From: a candidate division WWE3 bacterium
Lineage (GTDB): Bacteria; Patescibacteriota; WWE3; 9FT-COMBO-53-11
NCBI GenBank assembly: GCA_030620855.1
Contig: JAUXIZ010000003.1
Location: 1-20,206, forward strand
Direction: 5' to 3'
Length of the DNA stretch: 20,206 nucleotides
The position numbers and the translations under genes are program-made. Shown here piece by piece: positions 14,309 through 20,206 of the stretch (its first letter is position 1; every line of letters starts with the position of its first letter). A model generated the notes under the pieces. That model made no database searches, had not been told where the DNA came from, and saw only the letters and a list, made by a program, of their open reading frames with translations.

Positions 14309-15976
14309 GTGAAACCCAAAGTTGCCTATATCAGCTCGGAGTTTGCTTTAACCGATGATCTTCCCATCTACGCGGGGGGTTTGGGAGTTTTGGCGGGAGA
14401 TGTCCTTTACCAAGCCGCCGACCACAAACTGCCGATGGTTGGAGTAACGGTTTTCTACCGCGAAGGGTTCTTCCAGCAGCTCATCAACCCTCAAGGCGAA
14501 CAGCAGCACTTTTACGAAGCAATAAGCCCCGAAGAGGCCGGACTCAAGGACACGGGGGAGATCATTAAAATCCCGCTGGCAGACCACGAACTGTATTTGA
14601 AAATATGGAAAAAGGAGGTTAAAGATCCAAATTCCAAAAACTCGGTCCCGCTTTACCTTTTAGACGGCGGCATCCTGGAAAACAGGCCCGAAGACCGTAA
14701 AATCAGCGACCGGCTTTACGAGCGGGTTTGGGCTCCGCACCTGATTGACGACATTGTCTTAGGGATCGGCAGCGTCAGGTTGATAAGAAAACTCGGAATC
14801 CCCATCGAAACCTGGCACATAAACGACGACCACGGCGGCTTCAACACGATTGAGCGGGTCCGGGAATATATGAGCCAAGGCATGGGGCTGGACGAAGCGC
14901 TAGAAAAGGTCAAATCGGAAACTATCTTCACCACCCATACTCCGGTTGCAGGAGCCGAAAGCAAGTTTACAAAAGAGGAGTTCATGCCGATTCTTACCGC
15001 GCTTTTTGCCGAACAAAGTGTTGACTTGGAAAAGCTTTACGAGCTGGGGAAACGCGAGTGGGACGGAAAGGACCTTTTCTCTCTAACGGTTTTCACGATG
15101 CGCCAATCCAGAAAGGTAAACGCCGTGAGCGAAAAACACTTTGATGTTTCTAAAAAACTTTGGGAATTTATTGGTGAGGACATCCCCCAAACATTTGTTA
15201 CCAACGCGGTATACTCCCCCCGCTGGACGGCGCCGGAGCTCAAAGAAGCTTGGGGTAGAAAAGACTCAAATCTCAAGGAAGCCAAACTCCAAGCCAAAAC
15301 CAGGACTGCTAAGGAAGTGGCTGAAGTGTCGCTTGACGGCAAGACATTTGACCCGGAAGCTCTGGTCATTTGCTGGGCCCGGCGTTTTGCCAAATACAAA
15401 CAGCCTAACCTTCTCATTTCAGATATCGAGAGATTAGCCGAAATACTAACCAGCAAAGAAAAGCCCGTTTACCTTTTAATATCCGGCAAAGCCCACCCCG
15501 AAGATGTTGAGGGGCAAAAATTCGTCAAGAAGATGATCGAGGCAAGCCGGAACCCCCTCTTAGAAGACCACCTAATTTACGTACCAAACTACAGTCTTGA
15601 CCGGGCCAAAGAACTCCTGGCCGCCGCCGACGTCTGGCTTAACACCCCGGTCATCGGATGGGAAGCTAGCGGAACAGGCGGAATGAAAGCCGTCTTCAAT
15701 GCCGCCCTAAACGCATCGACAGGGGATGGTTGGTGGCTGGAAGGGTTTAACCCTTCGACAGGCTCAGGACAGGTCGCCAACGGCTGGATGATCGAGCCGG
15801 CCGATGAGGACTACGCTACCCCAACCTACGATTTAATAGAAAAAGAGATCGCCCCTACCTACTTTGATAACCCAGAAAAATGGATCGAAATGGTTAAAGA
15901 GGCCTACAACTCTTGCGGCGAGAAATTCGATACCAAACGAATGATGGCAGAGTACTCAAAACTGTACAACAACTAA
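14309..15976 (+). CDS. glgP: Alpha-glucan (glycogen/maltodextrin) phosphorylase, short GT35 type
   Basis: A 555-residue protein that releases glucose-1-phosphate from alpha-1,4-glucan using pyridoxal phosphate. It is the short form of GT35, much shorter than the ~800-residue MalP type. Motifs: 'YAGGLGVLAGD' (21-31), 'HINDDHGGFNTIE', 'FTTHTPVAGAE', 'CWARRFAKYKQPNLL' (phosphate-side arginine/lysines) and 'GWEASGTGGMKAVFNAALNA', where Lys460 is the expected PLP lysine. Residues 482-488 (PSTGSGQ) come from an inserted dispersed repeat in the loop after 'STGDGWWLEGF'. The start is GTG 14309 because the family N-terminus 'KPKVAYISSEFAL' begins there; no ribosome-binding site is seen. Its stop overlaps that of the convergent gene by 2 bases. 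Divergent from glgA, it is the catabolic partner of that operon. Confidence 0.93.
   Translation: MKPKVAYISSEFALTDDLPIYAGGLGVLAGDVLYQAADHKLPMVGVTVFYREGFFQQLINPQGEQQHFYEAISPEEAGLKDTGEIIKIPLADHELYLKIWKKEVKDPNSKNSVPLYLLDGGILENRPEDRKISDRLYERVWAPHLIDDIVLGIGSVRLIRKLGIPIETWHINDDHGGFNTIERVREYMSQGMGLDEALEKVKSETIFTTHTPVAGAESKFTKEEFMPILTALFAEQSVDLEKLYELGKREWDGKDLFSLTVFTMRQSRKVNAVSEKHFDVSKKLWEFIGEDIPQTFVTNAVYSPRWTAPELKEAWGRKDSNLKEAKLQAKTRTAKEVAEVSLDGKTFDPEALVICWARRFAKYKQPNLLISDIERLAEILTSKEKPVYLLISGKAHPEDVEGQKFVKKMIEASRNPLLEDHLIYVPNYSLDRAKELLAAADVWLNTPVIGWEASGTGGMKAVFNAALNASTGDGWWLEGFNPSTGSGQVANGWMIEPADEDYATPTYDLIEKEIAPTYFDNPEKWIEMVKEAYNSCGEKFDTKRMMAEYSKLYNN
15751..15773. repeat. Dispersed REP-like repeat inserted in-frame within glgP
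   Basis: CCCTTCGACAGGCTCAGGAC plus AGG matches a short repeat (reverse form CCTGAGCCTGTCGAAGG) that I recognise as scattered through many bacterial genomes, usually between genes. Here it is read as PSTGSGQ, and the opposite strand gives the typical 'CPEPVEG' peptide. It abuts a GAAGGGTT-T-AACCCTTC palindrome (15740-15756). Only one copy is in this window. Confidence 0.75.
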
Positions 15977-17991
15977 TTCTTAAGCGATTCCCTAAAAGTA
16001 AGGAAGATAAACGAGAGGAGGGCTATCTGGCGCTTGATTCTCCACGGCTGCTTAACTAACCGATACAACCACTCCAACCCCAAGCGGCGGAAAAGCTTGG
16101 GAGCACGGACAACAACACCGCTAACATAATCGAATGACCCACCCACCCCCACTACCACCTTCACTGGAACTTTGGCTAAATTCCGCCTAATCCAACGCTC
16201 CTGCTTACCGTGGCCATAGGCGACAAACAACAAATCTATATCCTCCCCCTTACTTCCTCTTTTTACTTCCGCAACTGTTTCCCTATCCCCTTTTGAAGAC
16301 CCATCTCCCCCGAAAGTTCCGGCAACTCTAAGCTTGGGATATCTCTTCCGCAAGACCCGAGCGGTTTTCCCTGCCACCCCCGGGTCTGCGCCCAAAAGAA
16401 AAACCCGGCCGCCCCTTCGAGCCGCTTCAGCACAAAGCTCCACAAAGAGATCCACTCCCGCAACCCATTCCTTAAGGGGTGTTCCCCAGATCCTCGACGC
16501 CCAAACCAACCCCGCCGTATCCGGAACAGCCAGATCCGCTCCGTTCAGAACCTCGGCAAACTCGGGGTCTTTCCTCGCCTGAACGATCATTTCTGAGTTA
16601 GGAGTAACGATATAAGCCTTCTTACCGCTCTTGAAAAATCCCTTTACTCTACCAATAGCTTCACTCATCGTGACATTATCCACCCCCACACCCAGGATGT
16701 TCAATCTTTCATTTACCGTCTGCCATTTTTCGTTTTTAGAGAGATAGTAACCGCCTACGACTAGACCAAGTAAAACCCAAGTAAACTCGAGTCCGTAATG
16801 AGCGTGGAAGATGTTGGAAAAGACAAGAGCAATAAATGCCGCTAAAAGCCCCGAAAGCCTCTTATACCATAAGCTATCGTACCTCATAGTGCGGATTCTT
16901 CTCCAGATAAAGGTAAAAACCGCACCAATCAAAAGAACATTTGCGGCAAACCCAAAGATCCCCAGTTCTCCCAGCCAAGTGAGAAGGATGGAATGGGAAT
17001 ACCCATGCTCTTGTCTTGGTCTAATAACTGTTGTATAGTACGGCTCGAAGTTCCCCGCCCCGACGCCGATAAAGTTAGTCCTCTCTAACATCTTAACGGT
17101 GGCTCTAACATAGTCTTGACGTTCCCTAAAGGAGCCCAACCGGGCCGGATCGGATACTGTAAAGTAAGCCAAACCTCCTACTAGAATTATTAAACCCACT
17201 AGGATCCCGCCCCAGAGCACTTTTTTGTTGATTTTCTCTTTTAAAAACAGGAATCCTAAAGCTACTGATCCAACCCCAAGTCCCAGAAGCGCTGTACGAG
17301 AAAAAGTCAAGATAAAGTAGGTAAAAGAGACGACTAACATACCACACAGGATCATACGATTCCTGCGATCCTTTGTAGTTAGCCACCAAACCCAGCCCAA
17401 AATAAGGAATATCCCTACAAAAGAAGCGGCCGTATTAACATCTATAAAAGTATAAGGTGGGCGCAAAAAAGTCTGTCCCAAGATGTTTTGCACAAAAGTT
17501 GCAACAGGGAGAGTCTTTGCAGAAACCCATTTGTCAAAAAAGAGCGTTGGATCTTGCCCTAAAAGGTGACGCGCAAACTGCCAAAAACCAAAGATAGACA
17601 CGGTCACCGCACCCACCCCCCAAGCCCAGACTAGGCGAGTTAACGCTTCCCCACGCCTTACACTCCAAACAATAAGGTAAAAAAGGCCGATCATAAGAAG
17701 GGTAAACACTACGACTTGGAAGCTCTGGAAGGGATCAAAAGAAAGCAGTATGGACAAAACCTGCGTCAAAACCACAAGTGCTAAAAACGGGAAAAGAAAG
17801 GTTGGGTTAAAGGCTAAACGCTTTTTTACGAAAAGAACTATAGCCGCAATAGGCAAAATAATGAGGGACAGTTTGAGGGAAAAATCCAAAGCGGGAAGGA
17901 AGATATTCAACCGCTCAAAGATTGTCGAAGCCACAAGAAGTGGTAAAAGATAGCTAAACACCTTTTTATTATATCTTGATCTCTTAAACAC
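15973..17991 (-). CDS. Fusion: O-antigen ligase/polymerase-like membrane protein + WecG/TagA glycosyltransferase (GT26)
   Basis: A 672-residue protein. Residues 1 to about 425 are a polytopic membrane domain of roughly ten helices with Wzy_C/O-antigen-ligase features: 'FIDVNTAASFVGIFL', 'FILTFSRTALLGLGVG' and a periplasmic-type loop 'IGVGAGNFEPYYTTVIRPRQ' followed by EHGYSHSILL. Residues about 432-672 form a complete GT26 domain: 'AYIVTPNSEMIVQARKDPEF', 'LNGADLAVPDTAGLVWASR', 'RVFLLGADPGVA', 'LLFVAYGHGKQERWIRRNL' and 'VGVGGSFDYVSG', with C-terminal 'LGLEWLYRLVKQPWR'. The first half would polymerise or ligate surface glycans; the second would transfer ManNAc-like sugars to a lipid carrier. One continuous frame joins them. 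The start is a GTG at 17991 without a clear ribosome-binding site. It is convergent with glgP and divergent from the PEGA gene, only 33 bases away. Confidence 0.88.
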   Translation of the reverse strand: MFKRSRYNKKVFSYLLPLLVASTIFERLNIFLPALDFSLKLSLIILPIAAIVLFVKKRLAFNPTFLFPFLALVVLTQVLSILLSFDPFQSFQVVVFTLLMIGLFYLIVWSVRRGEALTRLVWAWGVGAVTVSIFGFWQFARHLLGQDPTLFFDKWVSAKTLPVATFVQNILGQTFLRPPYTFIDVNTAASFVGIFLILGWVWWLTTKDRRNRMILCGMLVVSFTYFILTFSRTALLGLGVGSVALGFLFLKEKINKKVLWGGILVGLIILVGGLAYFTVSDPARLGSFRERQDYVRATVKMLERTNFIGVGAGNFEPYYTTVIRPRQEHGYSHSILLTWLGELGIFGFAANVLLIGAVFTFIWRRIRTMRYDSLWYKRLSGLLAAFIALVFSNIFHAHYGLEFTWVLLGLVVGGYYLSKNEKWQTVNERLNILGVGVDNVTMSEAIGRVKGFFKSGKKAYIVTPNSEMIVQARKDPEFAEVLNGADLAVPDTAGLVWASRIWGTPLKEWVAGVDLFVELCAEAARRGGRVFLLGADPGVAGKTARVLRKRYPKLRVAGTFGGDGSSKGDRETVAEVKRGSKGEDIDLLFVAYGHGKQERWIRRNLAKVPVKVVVGVGGSFDYVSGVVVRAPKLFRRLGLEWLYRLVKQPWRIKRQIALLSFIFLTFRESLKN

Positions 17992-18011
17992 AGGTCGTTA
18001 GCCGCTTCCTA

Positions 18012-18017
18012 TATAAT
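18012..18017 (+). promoter_or_regulatory. Consensus -10 for the PEGA-domain gene
   Basis: A perfect TATAAT is followed by 7 bases and then the ATG at 18025, so transcription is expected at the start codon. The -35 is poor. The opposite strand (ATTATATA) may serve as the -10 of the divergent fusion gene. Confidence 0.55.
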
Positions 18018-18024
18018 ATTGGCG

Positions 18025-19128
18025 ATGAAGCGAAACACTTTTCTTTCGGTATTTGGGGTACTGGGAATACTCCTAACCATAACAACAGGCGTGGTTTTAT
18101 ACGCCAGCGGATACCGGCTGGATTTTACAAAGAGGGCCTTAACCGAAACAGGGATGATCCTTGCTAAGTCCGTACCGGATGGGGCAAGCGTGTACTTGAA
18201 CGGGGACCTCGTCGCTGCAACAGATTCCACCATCACAAGCTTAAAGGTTGGGAGTTACACCTTAAAGATAGAAAAAGAGGGCTTTGCTTCTTGGGAAAAA
18301 ACCGTCGAGGTTAAGGAGGGCCTGGTCACAAACATCACGGCTCTTCTTCCTCCCATCTCCCCTTCTTTTACCGCGATAACTCAAAACGGAGCTCAGCTTA
18401 TATCTTCAGCCCCTTCCGGTACGAAAGCCGCCTTTATCTCGGCAGATAAGTTGTATTTTCTACCCTTGAACAGCCAGTTCTTAGGGTTCTTGCGCACCCG
18501 CCCGCAGGAGATCGCTGAAGAACCAACCGACGTGGATTTTTCCAAGGCAACAAAACTCCTATTCTCTCCTAACGAGAACCAAATACTTGTTATAAAACCA
18601 TCCAATGACCTGCTAGTCACCATCGGGCAAGGCGAATCCCAAATCCTTACCAACACCACCAAGCTCACTAAAAGCTGGGGGGATGAACGGCTAGAGCATA
18701 AAGCAGAGGTCATAAAAGATTTGGAAGTCCCCAACGATCTAAAGGACATCGCCCTTTCGGCCGGCTCATCCTGGGCTCCGGACGAGCGCAAGCTCCTTTA
18801 CACCAAAACCCAAGGACAAAAGACGGAGTTTTGGGTTGCGAACTTCAGTGACCCCCTGCCAGTCGGGGAATCATTGGACCAGAAAATTTGGGAAGCAGAA
18901 AACTCTAAACTCAAGTTCTTCTGGCTTGCAGATTCGCATCATTTTATACTGATCAGTGGGAAAACTGTGTCCTTAATTGATCTTGATGGCTCTAATAAAA
19001 GAGACCTTTACAGTGGAAATCTGGCCGAAAGGATTGCACTCTCCTCAACGGACCTGGCGCAAATCATTATCTTAACTTCTCTTTCTCCGACCTCGGGAAA
19101 CAACCTTTACGGGATCAGCCTGCGCTGA
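18025..19128 (+). CDS. Membrane-anchored PEGA-domain protein with beta-propeller-like C-terminal half
   Basis: A 367-residue protein. One N-terminal membrane helix (about residues 6-27, 'VFGVLGILLTITTGVVLYAS') acts as a signal anchor. Residues about 42-110 are a PEGA domain: 'VPDGASVYLNGDLVAATDS' followed by 'LKVGSYTLKIEKEGFASWEK', the pattern seen in S-layer-like and surface proteins. The rest (about 115-367) contains repeated beta-strand text such as 'SSWAPDERKLLYTK' and 'FFWLADSHHFILIS', resembling TolB/WD40-like propeller blades. The ATG at 18025 is chosen over an in-frame TTG at 18019 because a perfect TATAAT sits 7 bases before the ATG. The stop TGA directly abuts the stop of the convergent regulator gene. 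Likely extracytoplasmic; ligand and role unknown. Confidence 0.85.
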   Translation: MKRNTFLSVFGVLGILLTITTGVVLYASGYRLDFTKRALTETGMILAKSVPDGASVYLNGDLVAATDSTITSLKVGSYTLKIEKEGFASWEKTVEVKEGLVTNITALLPPISPSFTAITQNGAQLISSAPSGTKAAFISADKLYFLPLNSQFLGFLRTRPQEIAEEPTDVDFSKATKLLFSPNENQILVIKPSNDLLVTIGQGESQILTNTTKLTKSWGDERLEHKAEVIKDLEVPNDLKDIALSAGSSWAPDERKLLYTKTQGQKTEFWVANFSDPLPVGESLDQKIWEAENSKLKFFWLADSHHFILISGKTVSLIDLDGSNKRDLYSGNLAERIALSSTDLAQIIILTSLSPTSGNNLYGISLR

Positions 19129-19458
19129 TTAACCGAAGATTCCTTTTTTCTCGTCCTTGGACGCAAGCTTGGTCAAGATAACGATAAAATCTGTATCCGC
19201 TTGGTGCAACGTGTTGGAAAGCCGGCTTATGGTGTTAACTCCAACCCCATACTCTTTAGAAATCTCGTTGTAAGAGCGCTTGTTGATAAGGTCTTTAAAG
19301 ATCGAGCCGCGCTTGGCAAACATCAAGATCTCGGTTGGAGTCATGAGGTGCTCAAAGTAGTCCTCACGCTCGGACGAGGACATGGCGTTAATATCGTCCC
19401 AAAACTTTAAAACTAACTTTCCTTCACCTTTTACTTCTTTAGAAGATACTTTTGGCAA
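19129..19458 (-). CDS. TrpR-like (YerC/YecD-type) DNA-binding regulator
   Basis: A 109-residue, all-helical protein of the Trp-repressor-like family. 'MTPTEILMFAKRGSIFKDLI' is followed by the helix-turn-helix 'RSYNEISKEYGVGVNTISRL', which is the YerC/TrpR pattern. Family proteins bind operator DNA as dimers; the YerC group has poorly defined effectors. I choose TTG 19458 as start: the upstream AGGGGGTGAT matches the full anti-Shine-Dalgarno complement at nine of ten positions and is correctly spaced for this TTG. A GTG at 19467 lies inside that ribosome-binding site and is less likely. It is downstream of the right-edge surface gene but has its own promoter, and it is convergent with the PEGA gene. 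Its target is unknown. Confidence 0.85.
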   Translation of the reverse strand: MPKVSSKEVKGEGKLVLKFWDDINAMSSSEREDYFEHLMTPTEILMFAKRGSIFKDLINKRSYNEISKEYGVGVNTISRLSNTLHQADTDFIVILTKLASKDEKKGIFG

Positions 19459-19481
19459 ATTTATCACCCCCTACCACTATA

Positions 19482-19511
19482 AATATACGCTAGAGCAGAC
19501 CTAATTTTCAA
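19482..19511 (-). promoter_or_regulatory. Promoter of the TrpR-like gene
   Basis: Minus-strand TTGAAA (19506-19511) and TATATT (19482-19487) with an 18-base spacer. The -35 lies in the final codons of the upstream gene. Confidence 0.55.
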
Positions 19512-20206
19512 TATCCTCGCTGGGGGTGTGGTTGATTATCCAGAAGTCAAAGCGAGCATTAAATTCCACCGGTTCATCTAGCGTAACGGTAAATCCTTCT
19601 CCATCCCTAATCTCTGATACCCAGTGCCGGCTGGCTGGTTGATACGAATCGCGGAAGGTAACAAAAACCCTAGAAGTTTCAGTAACAAGCAAATTAGCAA
19701 CTTGCAATTCGGACTCGCCTGCGAGGACAGTGGCTTGTCCTGAGGTTTCGCCGGTTAGCAGTATTTCCCCGGTCTCAATTTTGTCGGCTTCTATCTTCTC
19801 AGCCTTAATAAAGACCGCAGTTAGATTCTCGATGAACGCCGAGGTGATCTCAGCCGTTTTAACCTTAATGCTTTCAAATACTGCTTCGATCGAAACTACT
19901 AGCCGCTCAAATATTCCCTCCTGGGCTTCAATTTGAGGCAGAATTTTGACGGTTTCTTGTTCCTCCTCGACCTCTTGCTCATTTTGATCCTCGGTCGTAT
20001 CGCCTTGCTCTTGTTGTTCTGTTTCTTCGCTATTCCCTTCAGATACAGAATCTTCCTCATCTTGCTCTACTGCTTCTTCTTCGGCAAATTCCCCCTCGTC
20101 GCTGGGTTCAACCACCTCCGCCGCATCTCCATCCTCATCAACCAGGACTTTAGGATCAGCCCAGATAACGGCAATGAAGGATTCAATGGTGAGTGTGGGA
20201 TGTTCC
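19501..20206 (-). CDS. C-terminal part of a large acidic surface-type protein (N-terminus outside window)
   Basis: The frame is open to the right edge; 234 residues are visible. A GTG at 20115 is an internal codon rather than a proven start, because in-frame sequence without a stop continues upstream ('HPTLTIESFIAVIWADPKVL'). Residues about 25-85 of the visible part are a Glu/Asp/Gln-rich low-complexity linker. Next comes a helical stretch with 'FIKAEKIEADKIETGEILLT'. The last ~70 residues are a beta-rich terminal domain containing 'VTETSRVFVTFRDSYQPASR' and 'GEGFTVTLDEPVEFNARFDF'. I recognise this as the kind of C-terminal end shared by large surface or tail-fibre-like proteins in Microgenomates-type genomes (from memory, not searched). 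Function unknown; export is likely, but the N-terminus is not visible. Confidence 0.75.
   Translation of the reverse strand, partial: EHPTLTIESFIAVIWADPKVLVDEDGDAAEVVEPSDEGEFAEEEAVEQDEEDSVSEGNSEETEQQEQGDTTEDQNEQEVEEEQETVKILPQIEAQEGIFERLVVSIEAVFESIKVKTAEITSAFIENLTAVFIKAEKIEADKIETGEILLTGETSGQATVLAGESELQVANLLVTETSRVFVTFRDSYQPASRHWVSEIRDGEGFTVTLDEPVEFNARFDFWIINHTPSEDIEN

Noticed and set aside
15589..15780. Minus-strand ORF containing the CPEPVEG peptide
   Set aside because: It is the reverse reading of glgP plus the dispersed repeat, not a gene.
1..20206. CRISPR array, transposon or prophage
   Set aside because: The only tandem repeat is in-frame coding; no transposase, integrase, terminase or spacer-like structure was seen. 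Tail-fibre-like text alone, next to housekeeping genes, does not make a prophage.

Overview
The window looks like a bacterial chromosome segment, most likely from the Candidate Phyla Radiation and within it a Microgenomates-like lineage. This is an inference. It rests on the compact layout, the ribosomal proteins with lysine-rich N-terminal extensions, the large tail-fibre-like and PEGA/carboxypeptidase-regulatory surface proteins, a YerC-type TrpR-like regulator, and a small glucan-storage gene set. TGA acts as a normal stop codon (for example at 4011-4013 and 19126-19128), so the Gracilibacteria/Absconditabacteria code does not apply. No mobile element, CRISPR array, rRNA or tRNA was seen.

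Layout. (1) 1-4013 holds two divergent surface-protein genes. The left one (minus strand) runs off the window. It carries an N-terminal membrane anchor, tail-fibre-like segments and 14 copies of a 17-residue repeat. The right one (plus strand) has a signal peptide, an Ig-like segment, membrane helices and two carboxypeptidase-regulatory-like domains. (2) 4030-7219 holds the secE-nusG-rplK-rplA-rplJ-rplL cluster, read right to left. It has a strong promoter before secE, a terminator-like hairpin in the secE leader, an internal promoter plus L10 leader/attenuator before rplJ, and a shared hairpin terminator at the end. rpoB does not follow rplL. (3) 7220-7750 is a long non-coding gap with some hairpin potential. 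(4) 7751-14002 is a tight five-gene minus-strand operon: glycogen synthase, two paralogous GH57 enzymes (one with a C-terminal UVR motif), an APH-like kinase with an altered catalytic loop, and a PHP-domain phosphoesterase. (5) 14003-14308 separates this operon from a divergent plus-strand glucan phosphorylase. It holds a promoter, a structured RNA with competing helices, and a strong terminator just before glgA. (6) 15973-17991 encodes an apparent fusion of an O-antigen ligase/polymerase-like membrane protein with a WecG/TagA (GT26) glycosyltransferase. (7) 18025-20206 holds a PEGA-domain/beta-propeller-like protein, a TrpR-like regulator, and the C-terminal part of another large acidic surface-type protein that runs off the right edge.

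Functionally, regions 4-5 form a storage-glucan module. GlgA would elongate the glucan, the GH57 enzymes would branch, transfer or hydrolyse it, and the phosphorylase would release glucose-1-phosphate. The kinase and the phosphoesterase are the unexplained parts. Regions 1, 6 and 7 concern the cell surface. Several genes (glgP, the PEGA gene, possibly glgA and the left-edge gene) have a -10-like hexamer six to eight bases before the start codon and no Shine-Dalgarno, which suggests leaderless transcripts.
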